From Geobacter sp. (lineage in GTDB: Bacteria; Desulfobacterota; Desulfuromonadia; Geobacterales; Geobacteraceae), in NCBI GenBank assembly GCA_003314535.1, contig POSG01000002.1:1-64000 (forward strand): 64,000 nucleotides of DNA. The letters are read 5' to 3'. The notes under the pieces are model-generated. The model searched no databases and was not told the origin of the DNA. It saw nothing but the letters and a program-made list of their open reading frames with translations. Shown piece after piece: positions 53,951 through 62,812 of the stretch. The position numbers and the translations under genes were made by a program. Position 1 is the first letter of the stretch, and the number at the start of each line of letters is the position of its first letter.

Positions 53951-56233
53951 TTAGATTGCCGTCATTTCCTTGATCAGTTTGACAGTCTGTTTGGCTGCAT
54001 CTACCGGTTTTGTTGCCTGTTTGGAGATGCCGCACACCACTTTCACGATATTGTGGTCGACCTTCTTCTCTGTCCAGACTTTTGCCTTGGGCGCAGCGAT
54101 ATACACTGAGAAGGCGTTCTGGCCGGTACCCGGGCGCTCGCCGATGATATGGACTATGGCGCGGGGTTTATTGGGGTCACCGTTGGCGAACAGAACGTCA
54201 CCTACCATGTAGCCCGCGCGCACGCGGCCGCTGGTGATGATGATGTTTTTCTTGTCAACGGTCATGCCGGCTGCCTGAAGTTCCTTTCTCAACGCATTGA
54301 TATAGGGCAGCGTGTGCTCGGGATCCATGATCGAATTGGCGTTCAGGCCGTCGGATATGACGATCTGCACGTCAGGGGCTTTGCCCTGCCATGAATCGCG
54401 CAGCTTATCAAGGGTTGCCACTGATTGCGCATTCAGTTTCTCACCGCTGTCGGGACGTACGATGTAGTTTTCACGATCCTTGGACATGGTGGCGAGCTGA
54501 ACCGAATCAGGAACGCTCTTGATGAATGCCGGAGTAAACTCCGCCCAGATGGCTTTTTTCGCGTCAGCGTAAAGTTCCCGGATCTTCTTGTCAAGCGGCG
54601 GATTCAGATCCCAGATGTTCTTGCCATAGCCGGAAGCCAGGGGCACCTTGTTTCCGGTCTTGAGCCAGGTATTGTGGATTGCATCGAATTTCTTCTTCCC
54701 TTCGGCCATTATGACCTGCTGGGAGCGGTTGTCGCCTTTGCCTTTGCAGTACTGGTAATAAACCCAGATCGGATCGCCGAAATGTTTCGTAGGTTTGCCG
54801 TTCTTGTCTATCACCTGGATGCGCTTGAAGAATGCCCACATGGCATCGTTGACCTTGAAACCGAACTTGTTGCGCAGCCGCACATGGTCCTGGTAACTGG
54901 TGGTCAGGTAGCTGAGCATCGGGTCGTTCCTGGTGGGCAGGGCCATGAGGTAGCATGGGTTTGCGGGCATGATCTGGTCCTGGCACCACTGGAGATCGTC
55001 AAGGCTGACCGACATGTGCAGGGTGGAGCAGATATCCAGGCCTGCCGAAAGCCCCTGGAGTTTGCCCATCAGTATGTCTTCGAGACAGCAGCGGACCAGT
55101 TGCTCCTTGGTCCTGAACACTTCCGGCCCGATGAAGCCGGCAACGTCGTTGAAATGGGTATACGCGCCCTGGGGCTGCACTTCGGCAAGCACCTGTTTCA
55201 ACCCGCGGGCAAAGCCGTACTTCCTGGATTCGAGCACTACCATGTCAACACCTTCGGCAGCGCCGTTGGTGAAATCGGAGCCCTGGCCGGTCTCGTAGTA
55301 CAGTCCGTATTTTTGCCCAGCGCGGGATTTCGCATGGTTGACCATCTTTTCCACGGTCACGTCGAATGTCTTGTTTGCCGCATCGGTTCCCGCCAGGCTC
55401 TGGAACATGAAATCGACCAGTTCCGGCTTCTCCTTGAAGAGTTCGCCCTGGACGTCCACATGGGACAGAACGCACCAGGGAACGGTCCCTTTCAGATTGA
55501 ACGCATCAACGACATCCTTGAGAGAGGCCTCTATTCTTGCAGTACTTTCCTTGGTCCCGTCCACCGGGTTGGTCCCGAGCACCAGGTCGCCAACGGCGTA
55601 GGAGAAACCGCTGAGCACCTGCCACATGATTTCTTCAGGATCATCGGTGGGGGAGTTGGGCTGAATGCGAGCGCTCAGGTAGCCCTTGGCGCCGATCTTG
55701 GTGCCGGGCAGGGGGGTGAAGATTTTCTTGTTGACAGCGATCAGTTCCTGGTTGCTCATGAGCTTGGGGATGCAGCCGACCACTTCGCTGTTCATGCCGT
55801 ACATGACCCCTTTTATAGCTGCTTCAGGTTTGGTCAGGAGGAAGGTTTTCATCTGCCCCATGGTCCAGTTCTTGATCTTGTTGTACTGGCCGCTGTCGAC
55901 CGATTTGGCAATGAACTTGTAAAGATCATCGTTCAGCAGCGGGTGATCGGTGATATCCTTGATCTTGGTGTTGGCCAGAAGCTTCCGGGCATTTTCCCTG
56001 CTAGCGTTGTTGTCCGCGGCAACGCCTATTGTCTGATCACCTTCCTTGAAGGCATTGGACGCACCTATTAGCTGCTGGTACATCGTCTGGTCAAAAGAGC
56101 CCTTAACCCGCTGGATGTATTTGAATACATCTTCTCCTGGTTTTACGCTCTTGATGGCGATTGCTCCGCTGTTCGTACTGAAAGCAAAGAAACCGAAGCA
56201 AAGCATCGCAGTGACATACAAAAATCGTTTCAT
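53951..56233 (-). CDS. Exported EutB-EutC fusion ethanolamine ammonia-lyase
   Basis: The ATG at 56233 follows AGAGGAG; the 760-residue product opens with a Sec-type signal peptide (MKRFLYVTAMLCFGFFAF, probable cleavage near residue 24). Residues about 30-480 are EutB: R189 and Q191 in SARIQPN, N222 in GTNP, E314 in YYETGQGSDF and D400 in GLDICSTLH match the E. coli active-site residues R160, Q162, N193, E287 and D362. Residues about 620-760 are EutC (VQIVISDGL, SGRVRAGYM, HIIGERPGTGQN). The enzyme needs adenosylcobalamin and yields acetaldehyde and ammonia. Normal EutB and EutC are separate cytoplasmic subunits; fusion plus export is highly unusual. The reactivase EutA and microcompartment genes are absent. 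Confidence 0.93.
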   Translation of the reverse strand: MKRFLYVTAMLCFGFFAFSTNSGAIAIKSVKPGEDVFKYIQRVKGSFDQTMYQQLIGASNAFKEGDQTIGVAADNNASRENARKLLANTKIKDITDHPLLNDDLYKFIAKSVDSGQYNKIKNWTMGQMKTFLLTKPEAAIKGVMYGMNSEVVGCIPKLMSNQELIAVNKKIFTPLPGTKIGAKGYLSARIQPNSPTDDPEEIMWQVLSGFSYAVGDLVLGTNPVDGTKESTARIEASLKDVVDAFNLKGTVPWCVLSHVDVQGELFKEKPELVDFMFQSLAGTDAANKTFDVTVEKMVNHAKSRAGQKYGLYYETGQGSDFTNGAAEGVDMVVLESRKYGFARGLKQVLAEVQPQGAYTHFNDVAGFIGPEVFRTKEQLVRCCLEDILMGKLQGLSAGLDICSTLHMSVSLDDLQWCQDQIMPANPCYLMALPTRNDPMLSYLTTSYQDHVRLRNKFGFKVNDAMWAFFKRIQVIDKNGKPTKHFGDPIWVYYQYCKGKGDNRSQQVIMAEGKKKFDAIHNTWLKTGNKVPLASGYGKNIWDLNPPLDKKIRELYADAKKAIWAEFTPAFIKSVPDSVQLATMSKDRENYIVRPDSGEKLNAQSVATLDKLRDSWQGKAPDVQIVISDGLNANSIMDPEHTLPYINALRKELQAAGMTVDKKNIIITSGRVRAGYMVGDVLFANGDPNKPRAIVHIIGERPGTGQNAFSVYIAAPKAKVWTEKKVDHNIVKVVCGISKQATKPVDAAKQTVKLIKEMTAI

Positions 56234-56283
56234 ACCTTTGCTCCTCTCTTGACAGTTGGTATGGTGCTGCATCTGGCCATCAG

Positions 56284-57153
56284 CTAAATTGCCAGGTCGA
56301 CGATGAGCCCCCCATATACGAAGTTGTTGTGACCGCTGAAGCTGTTTCTCTCAATGCGATGTGCCGCTCCACCGCTGAGCGGGAACGAATACTGCAAATT
56401 CGGTTTGACCGACAGGACGCTGTTGATGGGGATCTTCAGACCGGCAGAGATGTTTCCGTCATGGAAACCACCGAATCCGTCGCTTCCGTCTGAACCGGTT
56501 GATTTGTCATAGTAGCTGATCCATCCTGCCAGATCCAGGGACCAGTCTTTGTAAACGGCGAAGCTGTGGGACAATGCAAGGCTCATGTACCAAGACTGTC
56601 CGATTTCTATTTCATTGTAGACAGTGAATGTGGGTTTGAGAATGGTGTCCAGACCTAGAGAAAGGAAGAGTTCCTGGTTCTTGGTGTCTCTGAAATGATC
56701 GTCCGCCGCTTGTTGTCTTAATACAGCGTCTGATGCCTGGTAGTCATAGAGTATCCATCCCACTGTATAATTCAGTTTCCACGGTTTATAAGAGTTACTG
56801 TACGAGACGGTCACGTCTGTTTCCTGCAGCTTGAAGTCCTTATCCGCACTTGCAGCACAGCGGGTGTCCAGATCGGCCCAGAGATTCACGGCAAATCCCG
56901 TGTAGCCGATGGTCATGGTCGGGAAGAACACCACGCTGCCCCTGCTCAACTCGTACCCACGCCAGATGTACTGGGAGTAAAGTGATACGTTGAGGTCGGC
57001 TGTAAAATCCTCAGGTATCGTTTTCCCGGAAGGTTTCACTGCCTCGACCGGTTTTTCCCCCGGCACGACATCCTGCGCTAGGGAGTACGTCCCGATGCCC
57101 ATTGCAATGATGATAAACAAGCTCAAAGATAGTGTCCTCAAAGATGTTTTCAT
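56284..57153 (-). CDS. Outer-membrane beta-barrel protein (TorF/Gcw_chp-like)
   Basis: From ATG 57153 (GAGGAGGG before it) the 289-residue protein has a signal peptide (MKTSLRTLSLSLFIIIAMGIGTYSLA) and alternating amphipathic strands with SLYSQYIWRGYELSRG, GFAVNLWADLD and a final strand FVYGGLIVDLAI, ending in a hydrophobic residue as for Bam substrates. The YIWRG motif is typical of the TIGR02001/TorF barrel family. It lies 50 bp before the EutBC gene and probably gives an outer-membrane entry for its substrate, though this is inference. Confidence 0.8.
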   Translation of the reverse strand: MKTSLRTLSLSLFIIIAMGIGTYSLAQDVVPGEKPVEAVKPSGKTIPEDFTADLNVSLYSQYIWRGYELSRGSVVFFPTMTIGYTGFAVNLWADLDTRCAASADKDFKLQETDVTVSYSNSYKPWKLNYTVGWILYDYQASDAVLRQQAADDHFRDTKNQELFLSLGLDTILKPTFTVYNEIEIGQSWYMSLALSHSFAVYKDWSLDLAGWISYYDKSTGSDGSDGFGGFHDGNISAGLKIPINSVLSVKPNLQYSFPLSGGAAHRIERNSFSGHNNFVYGGLIVDLAI

Positions 57154-57295
57154 GGTGCCCTCCTCGTTCATATAAGTTTGGTTTTCGCTGCCGTTTACTT
57201 CGCTCCCCCCCCTTCGGATAGCCGTATTCTAAGTACTATTTAAGAGCATTTGCTTTTAAAGGAAATGTTATCCCTAGATTCGCATCTGGCAAGCA

Positions 57296-58396
57296 TCATT
57301 TCTTCCTCAGCTTTTTAGCCTCTTCCCACATCTCTCCGAAGGCCTTCTCGGTTTTTTCACTCATGACACGCCAGATTGCTACGGTCTTGAAGTAATTGTT
57401 GTTCCCGACGTGGAACAGGACCTTCTCTTCCGGAGTCACCAGGTTTCCCACATTGTCGATGACAGGCGATACACCCTGCTGCTTGACGACCGCAGCCTGG
57501 TACTTGGGAGACAGCTGCATGTTGATCCATTCTTCGCAAAGTTTTTTCTTCATACCTTTCGCGGCATGGGTGATGCACCAGTAGTCGATCCAGGCGCTGC
57601 CGCCTTCTTTCGGGCTGGCCAGTTTCCAGTGGCCGCCTTTTTGGTTCGCCTTAACCACGGCAAACCCCCACGTGGTCGCCAGCGATAACTGGGGAAACTC
57701 ATCAGCATTGGCTTCCCCGTCCCACAGGCTCTTTGCTCCCTTCACCAGTTCATTGAGCTTTGGCTGGATTTTCTTGCGGTCAAGCCGGTCAATGTTGAAC
57801 AGATCTTCGTATTTGTAGCCGAGCGCAAGCGCTGTTATCCAAATGTTGACCTTGTGGAAATTGTTGTTGATGGTGTACTTTCCCGCATACCGCTTGTCCC
57901 AGAACACGTTCCAGCTTTTCGGCGCATCCTTGACGGCAGCCGTATTGTAGGCAAGTCCGTAGGGGCCGCAGTTGTAGGGAAGGCCATAGCGCTTTCCTCC
58001 CTCCAGGAGGGATTTGTCCGCTGTGAAGAATGGCAGCATGTGCTTTGCATTTGGAATGTTTTTCATGTCAAGTGGGGACAACAGGATGCCGCCTTTTTTG
58101 AAAACGTTGAACCGCGGTGTCTTGGGCATGTCGGCCGGTGGTGAAATCATATCGGCAGTGCCCTTCTTGGCTGCATTGTAGAAATCCTCCTGGCCCGTTG
58201 CGTAGGAGGGCTTCACCTCCACGTCGATTTTGTATTTTTCTTTCACCATCTTCTTGAAATCTGCGATAAACGCCTTGTCCGAATAACCTTCCCAACACAT
58301 GATGTTGATGGTTTCCTTGGCCGCCGTCGCTGTCCCTGCTCCTACAGATACGGCGAATGCCATCAGGATGCTGCAGCAGAGAAAAATACTTTTCAT
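57296..58396 (-). CDS. PotD-like periplasmic solute-binding protein
   Basis: The 366-residue protein starts after AGGAGGAG and has a signal peptide (about 1-26, ending TATAA). The mature part begins INIMCWEGYSDKAFIADFKK and has NCGPYGLAYNTAAVKDAPKSW and HWKLASPKEGGSAWIDYWCITHAAK, the layout of type-2 binding proteins for polyamines (PotD/PotF, family 1 SBP). The acidic ligand residues of PotD cannot be checked with certainty. No PotABC permease is in the cluster, so the protein is an orphan that may bind an amine and hand it to the exported EutBC or a distant permease. Confidence 0.88.
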   Translation of the reverse strand: MKSIFLCCSILMAFAVSVGAGTATAAKETINIMCWEGYSDKAFIADFKKMVKEKYKIDVEVKPSYATGQEDFYNAAKKGTADMISPPADMPKTPRFNVFKKGGILLSPLDMKNIPNAKHMLPFFTADKSLLEGGKRYGLPYNCGPYGLAYNTAAVKDAPKSWNVFWDKRYAGKYTINNNFHKVNIWITALALGYKYEDLFNIDRLDRKKIQPKLNELVKGAKSLWDGEANADEFPQLSLATTWGFAVVKANQKGGHWKLASPKEGGSAWIDYWCITHAAKGMKKKLCEEWINMQLSPKYQAAVVKQQGVSPVIDNVGNLVTPEEKVLFHVGNNNYFKTVAIWRVMSEKTEKAFGEMWEEAKKLRKK

Positions 58397-58429
58397 AAAT
58401 CTCCTCCTTTCGAATTTCAGCCTGAAGCC

Positions 58430-58444
58430 GCATTTCTCCAGCCA
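58430..58444 (-). promoter_or_regulatory. Possible sigma-54 promoter
   Basis: On the minus strand TGGCTGG-AGAA-ATGC reads as a -24/-12 element (TGGC and GC separated by the right distance), about 34 bp before the binding-protein ATG. Only the invariant GG and GC match well, so this is tentative. Confidence 0.3.
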
Positions 58445-58660
58445 GCCATAAATAGTCTGGCAACATGACCCGAGAAAATGATCCTAGCTGCTGATACCCA
58501 AGTTCTTCCCCAGGATTTTCTTATGAGCGAGATGTTTTTCGGATGTTCTTCCAGTTGGGGCAAGCGGTTCAACAATACTGGAAACGACTACGAAATATGG
58601 TTTTATCTTTTTTCCCCCATCTTTGTGTCTTGACGCAGTGCCAGGTAGTGTGGGCCCGCA

Positions 58661-58838
58661 AAGTATCTCCGGGGCGGAGCGGAACTTCCCCGGCGGTCGT
58701 GACAATCTGTCAATCCATGGCTCAGTGGTCGGAGCTTTTACCGGTTTAAAGAGCCTTCCCGCTTTTTAATATCTTGCGCTGAAGCCGTATTGCGATCTCC
58801 TCGGAAGCACCGCTCAGGCCTTTATCAGCTTCCGGATC
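58661..58838. repeat. Degenerate copy of the 20387 repeat
   Basis: The plus strand from AGTATCTCC, through GGAGCGGAACTTCC, TCGTGACAATCTGTCAA, GGTTTAAAGAGCC, to CTTTATCAGCTTCCGGAT aligns over its whole length with the reverse complement of 20387-20607, with many substitutions. Its ends are worn. The stretch from 58397 to 59485 otherwise contains only the topoisomerase-like fragment at 59226 and no supported gene. Confidence 0.65.
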
Positions 58839-59225
58839 GACGCCATGTAAAGGGCAGCTCAGAGGTTTTTGCATTGTTCCTGCGCGTTAATCGATGTGAT
58901 GCATGATTTCATTTTCTAATGAAATTACAGTTTGTCAAGAATCACACGGTTATTATTCGTAAGTATATCACTCATCACAAGACATCGCTGACACAAGCAG
59001 AGAAAATATGTAAGAAATTTTGACTTGAATGTTACATAAATAATTCGATAATCACTAAAACAACGGGTGTGGCGCCGCTCTGCATATGCGAACGGCAAAA
59101 ATGCAGAAATGCCTGGATATTTCAGGGCTAGGAAAAATGGAAGGATGTGGTCTGGCTTTTTCCGGGGGATGCGGAGTGATTTGTCATGGTAACGTCACTG
59201 AATCGGAAAAGACCTGTAGCTTATT

Positions 59226-59420
59226 TCAACGGGGTGCCTTCGGACTTCGGCGGCGTACCGCTTTACGCTCCCGACTGCCTTTTCCAAGGGTGTTTTCAAT
59301 CCGGGTATCGGGAAGATCTTTGAAATGACCGACGGCGGACATGGATTTTGCCTTGAGGAGGGACTGGATTTTCTTTGCCGCGCAATCAATAAAAATATTA
59401 ACTTGCAATTTGGAGAGCAT
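59226..59420 (-). pseudogene. TOPRIM-like fragment, possible topoisomerase IA remnant
   Basis: The minus-strand frame reads IDCAAKKIQSLLKAKSMSAV followed by GHFKDLPDT, which resembles the start of the TOPRIM domain of type IA topoisomerases (KIQ...L, then S-x-GH-x-x-DLP). The frame loses sense after about residue 40. It lacks the following catalytic domain, so it is a short remnant if real. The AT-rich gap around it looks decayed. Confidence 0.35.
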
Positions 59421-59485
59421 GGCGATTAAGATTCAAAATGTTTGCCATCGAGGGATTTCCCAAGGATTTTAAATGAGTGCAATGT

Positions 59486-60190
59486 ATGATTGAATTAAAA
59501 GATGTTACCAAACGATATGGTTCTATTGCCGCAGTTGATAATGTCTCCTTCTCCGTCAAGACAGGGGAGTGCTTTGCGCTGCTGGGACCAAATGGCGCCG
59601 GGAAGACAACGATTGTCAAGATGTTGCTTGACTTTACCCGGCCGACATCGGGGAACCTGTCGTTGGGCGGTTTACCGAGCACAGATGCACTATGCCGGAA
59701 AGATATCGGTTATGTGGCTGAAAATCACCGCATACCGGCAGGCCTTTCAGGATGGCAATACATGCTGCGGTGTGCCGAATTGTCGGATATTTGCCGGGAT
59801 GATGCCATGGAGCAATGCAGGCGTATCGTTGAGTTGATAGGGATGAAGGGCAGGGAGCATGCGAAAGCCGGTACGTATTCCAAGGGGATGATTCAACGGT
59901 TCGGGTTGGGCGCTGCCCTGATAGGCGATCCGGAAATATTGATTCTTGACGAGCCCACAGCCGGACTTGACCCGATCTGCGTCAGAGAGATACGTGAGAT
60001 CCTTGAGTCGCTCAAGGAACGGGGCACTACCATCTTCCTGAATTCGCACCTTCTGTCGGAAGTTGAAAAGGTATGCGATACCGTGGCCATAATCAACTGT
60101 GGCAAACTGCTGGTCAAGGACGCGATTTCCGCCATTGTCAAGGACGGTGACACCCTGGAAGATGTGTTTGTCAGGCTTGTGAAAGGTTGA
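59486..60190 (+). CDS. ABC exporter ATP-binding protein
   Basis: ATG 59486 is preferred over GTG 59477 because MIELKDVTKRYGSIAAVDNV is the family start. The 234-residue ATPase has Walker A G34-PNGAGKT, signature YSKGMIQRFG and Walker B ILILDEPTAGLDP. The order ATPase then ABC-2 permease is that of exporters in the CcmA/NatA group, which move lipids, antibiotics or sodium. Substrate unknown. Confidence 0.9.
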   Translation: MIELKDVTKRYGSIAAVDNVSFSVKTGECFALLGPNGAGKTTIVKMLLDFTRPTSGNLSLGGLPSTDALCRKDIGYVAENHRIPAGLSGWQYMLRCAELSDICRDDAMEQCRRIVELIGMKGREHAKAGTYSKGMIQRFGLGAALIGDPEILILDEPTAGLDPICVREIREILESLKERGTTIFLNSHLLSEVEKVCDTVAIINCGKLLVKDAISAIVKDGDTLEDVFVRLVKG

Positions 60191-60191
60191 A

Positions 60192-61043
60192 ATGAGAACG
60201 TCGAGAAGAACATTAACCCCCGTATTCAGAATTGCCAAGCACACGTTTATTGATGAAGCGCGGCAAAAAAGTTTCGTCATCATGGTTGTTGTATGCGCCA
60301 CAGGCCTGTTTCTTGTTCGGGGTTGTTATCAGGGCAATTACATGCTGAACGGACAGTATCTTGACTCCGAAACGGTTGCGAGGACTCTGTCTAAAGTGGC
60401 TTTCCATGTGATTGGCGCAGGTGCGATGATCATTACTGCCTTGCTTTCCATGCGAATTTTCAGGCGTGACCGCAACGAAGGCGTGCAAGCGTGTATTTTG
60501 TCGAAACCCATAGCCAGGTGGCAGTATGTTCTGGGCAAGACGCTCGGGTTATGGGTATTGTCGGTAGTAATCATGTTCATCCTGAACAGCATCATTTGTA
60601 TAATAACGTCCATCAATTTGAATGTTTTCATGCCAGAATATCTGGTTGCGTCACTTCTTTGTTCAGTCAATCTGCTTTTTGTGGTAATAACGGTTTTCCT
60701 TTTGTCGCTGTTGATGCCTGATATTATTGCTTTTCTCTGTGTGCTGGGCATCGGTGTCATTGGTTTCGTGGCTGAAGGGGTAGCTGCTGTCAGTCAGAGC
60801 CAAGTGGCACAGGCGATGATGCAGCAATCAGGCGCCCATCCCCAGACGAACTTGACATGGTGGAAGGTTGTCTACTATTTGTGGCCAAAGCTTTCAGGCG
60901 TCCAGCAGGCAGCATCTTCGTGGATTGATAATGGACCATATCATGTATCCGGCCCGGTTCATCCACTCGTCAATGTCGTTCTTTACTGCCTTGTTCTTGG
61001 AACATTGCTTTTCAGACGATTCAATAGTGAAGACATTGCGTAA
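60192..61043 (+). CDS. ABC-2-type exporter permease
   Basis: The 283-residue membrane protein starts one base after the ATPase stop. It has a basic N-terminus, a helix near 28-45, and five or six further helices (GAGAMIITALLSMRIFRRDRNEG, LWVLSVVIMFILNSIICII, IIAFLCVLGIGVIGFVAEGVAAV). The pattern SKPIARWQYVLGK after the second helix is typical of ABC-2 permeases. It forms the exporter with the upstream ATPase. Confidence 0.88.
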   Translation: MRTSRRTLTPVFRIAKHTFIDEARQKSFVIMVVVCATGLFLVRGCYQGNYMLNGQYLDSETVARTLSKVAFHVIGAGAMIITALLSMRIFRRDRNEGVQACILSKPIARWQYVLGKTLGLWVLSVVIMFILNSIICIITSINLNVFMPEYLVASLLCSVNLLFVVITVFLLSLLMPDIIAFLCVLGIGVIGFVAEGVAAVSQSQVAQAMMQQSGAHPQTNLTWWKVVYYLWPKLSGVQQAASSWIDNGPYHVSGPVHPLVNVVLYCLVLGTLLFRRFNSEDIA

Positions 61044-61186
61044 AGTATCCGCCACTTCGAGGTTTTCTATACCCATTCAAACCTGATCTGAGAACAGGCA
61101 ATCAAGTCGATGACCAGAACGTTCTCTTGCCTGGATGCCAGGTAGATCCTTTCCTTTAGTGCTTTTAATCAAACATCATCAGACAG

Positions 61187-62812
61187 CTATAGTAAGAAAT
61201 CTGTTGAAAGGAAACTCGATTTTCTTTCCCTGATGATCGATCTGATGATCTTTTTGTTGAAATCATTCTCTTTTGCTGCCACAAGCGTGCGGATAGAAAA
61301 TACTCTCAATGCGTCGGAAACGGACAGCGTCCCTTCTGCGGAATCCTTTCTGCCGGTGAAAGGGAAAGTATCAGGCCCCCTCTGGCATTGGCAGTTTATG
61401 TTCACGCGGCACACCTGGTTCACAAGGGAATCGATCATTTTAGCGATCAATTCCGGATCTGAACCGAAAATGCTGACCTGTTGGCCGTAGTCCGCTTCGG
61501 TGACATAGCGTATCGGTTCCTCCGCGTCGTCGAATGGGCAGACGGGGATGACCGGGCCAAATTGCTCTTCCACATAGAGTCTCATCCCGCAAGCCACTGG
61601 ATAGACGACAGCCGGCCGCATCAATGTTTCCAAGACATCACCGCCTTGCTGGTTGATAACCCTTGCCCCCCTGGAAACGGCATCCTCGATCAAGCCGGTG
61701 AGATATCCTGTTTTGCCCGGTTCGGGCAGGGGAGTCAGCTGCACGCCGGCTTCCCATGGCATGCCGCACTTCAGCTGATCGACCGTTTTGCAGAATTTTT
61801 CCAGGAACGAATCGACGATTTTCCTGCTCACGAACAGAATTTTCAACGCAGTGCACCTTTGCCCGTTGAATGAGAGGCTTCCCAGGGCACATTCCTTTGC
61901 GGCCAGGTCAAGGTCGGCATCCGGCAGCACAATCCCGGCGTTCTTGGCTTCCAGGCCGAGGACGCAACGCAGACGGTGCGGTTTCGGGTGCTGGTGCTTG
62001 AGGATGTCGGCTATCCGACTGGAACCGATGAATGCAAGCACATCTATTTTGCCCGATGACATGAGTGGCCCGACGACTTTTTCCCCGTCTCCATAAACGG
62101 CGTTTACCACGCCTGCGGGGAAAGATCTGCTGAAGGCTTCCAGCAGGGGGCGGTGCAGGAGAACACCGAGTTTCGGGGGTTTGAAAACGACAGTGTTCCC
62201 CATGACAAGTGCAGGTACGAGGGTGGTGAACGTCTCGTTGAGAGGGTAGTTGTAAGGCCCCATGCACAGGACAACCCCCAGCGGCGCCCGCCGGATCTGG
62301 CCAAGGATGCCCTGTTCGATGACCATCCTGGACGATACCCGATCCAGGTCCTTGAGAGATTCCAGCGTGTCATGGATATAATCAATTGTTCTGTCGAATT
62401 CTTTTTCCGCATCGGGCAGGGGTTTCCCGATCTCCCACATCAGAAGCCTGACCACCTCGTTTTTGAGATCCTTCATGCGGTATGCGAAATCTTCAAAATG
62501 CCGAATCCTGTTTTCCACGGACATGGCAGGCCATTGGCCGTGTCCGTTTTCATATGCGCCGCATGCAGCATTCAAGGCTTCGAGAGATTCCTTTTCCGTA
62601 AGCAACGGATATGCGCCCAGGATCTTTCGCTGCAGGCCGTTCTCCGTTGCCAACATGATGGGGGACGCCACCTCCTGCAAGGGGCCGCGCCATTCGGCCA
62701 TCACGCCATTGCACAGGTACTCACGTTGTTCTATCGTGTCCTTAATCCTGAACTGATCGGGAATGTCTCGATCAGAAGGATATAACCATTTAAAAGAGCT
62801 GTTTGCATTCAA
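61187..62812 (-). CDS. Aldehyde dehydrogenase (GapN-like NADP-GAPDH subfamily)
   Basis: The 541-residue protein has the ALDH fold with APLGVVLCMGPYNYPLNET and VVFKPPKLG for NADP binding, catalytic Cys in FNGQRCTALKILFV and QCQRGPDTFPFTGRKDS near the end. The usual ELGGKN general-base motif is replaced by LGLEAKNAGIVLPDADLD, a variant of one ALDH subgroup annotated as NADP-dependent glyceraldehyde-3-phosphate dehydrogenase. An N-terminal extension of about 40 residues is present. It is convergent with the ABC exporter. A part in acetaldehyde oxidation after EutBC is possible but not supported. Confidence 0.85.
   Translation of the reverse strand: MNANSSFKWLYPSDRDIPDQFRIKDTIEQREYLCNGVMAEWRGPLQEVASPIMLATENGLQRKILGAYPLLTEKESLEALNAACGAYENGHGQWPAMSVENRIRHFEDFAYRMKDLKNEVVRLLMWEIGKPLPDAEKEFDRTIDYIHDTLESLKDLDRVSSRMVIEQGILGQIRRAPLGVVLCMGPYNYPLNETFTTLVPALVMGNTVVFKPPKLGVLLHRPLLEAFSRSFPAGVVNAVYGDGEKVVGPLMSSGKIDVLAFIGSSRIADILKHQHPKPHRLRCVLGLEAKNAGIVLPDADLDLAAKECALGSLSFNGQRCTALKILFVSRKIVDSFLEKFCKTVDQLKCGMPWEAGVQLTPLPEPGKTGYLTGLIEDAVSRGARVINQQGGDVLETLMRPAVVYPVACGMRLYVEEQFGPVIPVCPFDDAEEPIRYVTEADYGQQVSIFGSDPELIAKMIDSLVNQVCRVNINCQCQRGPDTFPFTGRKDSAEGTLSVSDALRVFSIRTLVAAKENDFNKKIIRSIIRERKSSFLSTDFLL

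Noticed and set aside
54425-56071. 548-codon open frame on the plus strand
   Set aside because: Exact antisense shadow of the EutBC fusion gene; no ribosome site and no protein-like motifs.
58397-58650. Possible cobalamin riboswitch upstream of the EutBC unit
   Set aside because: No B12-box (GCCACTG-like) or conserved core could be found on the minus strand, despite the expected B12 link.
59086-59328. 80-codon plus frame in the gap before the ABC exporter
   Set aside because: No ribosome site and unnatural composition; the opposite strand holds a better, topoisomerase-like fragment.
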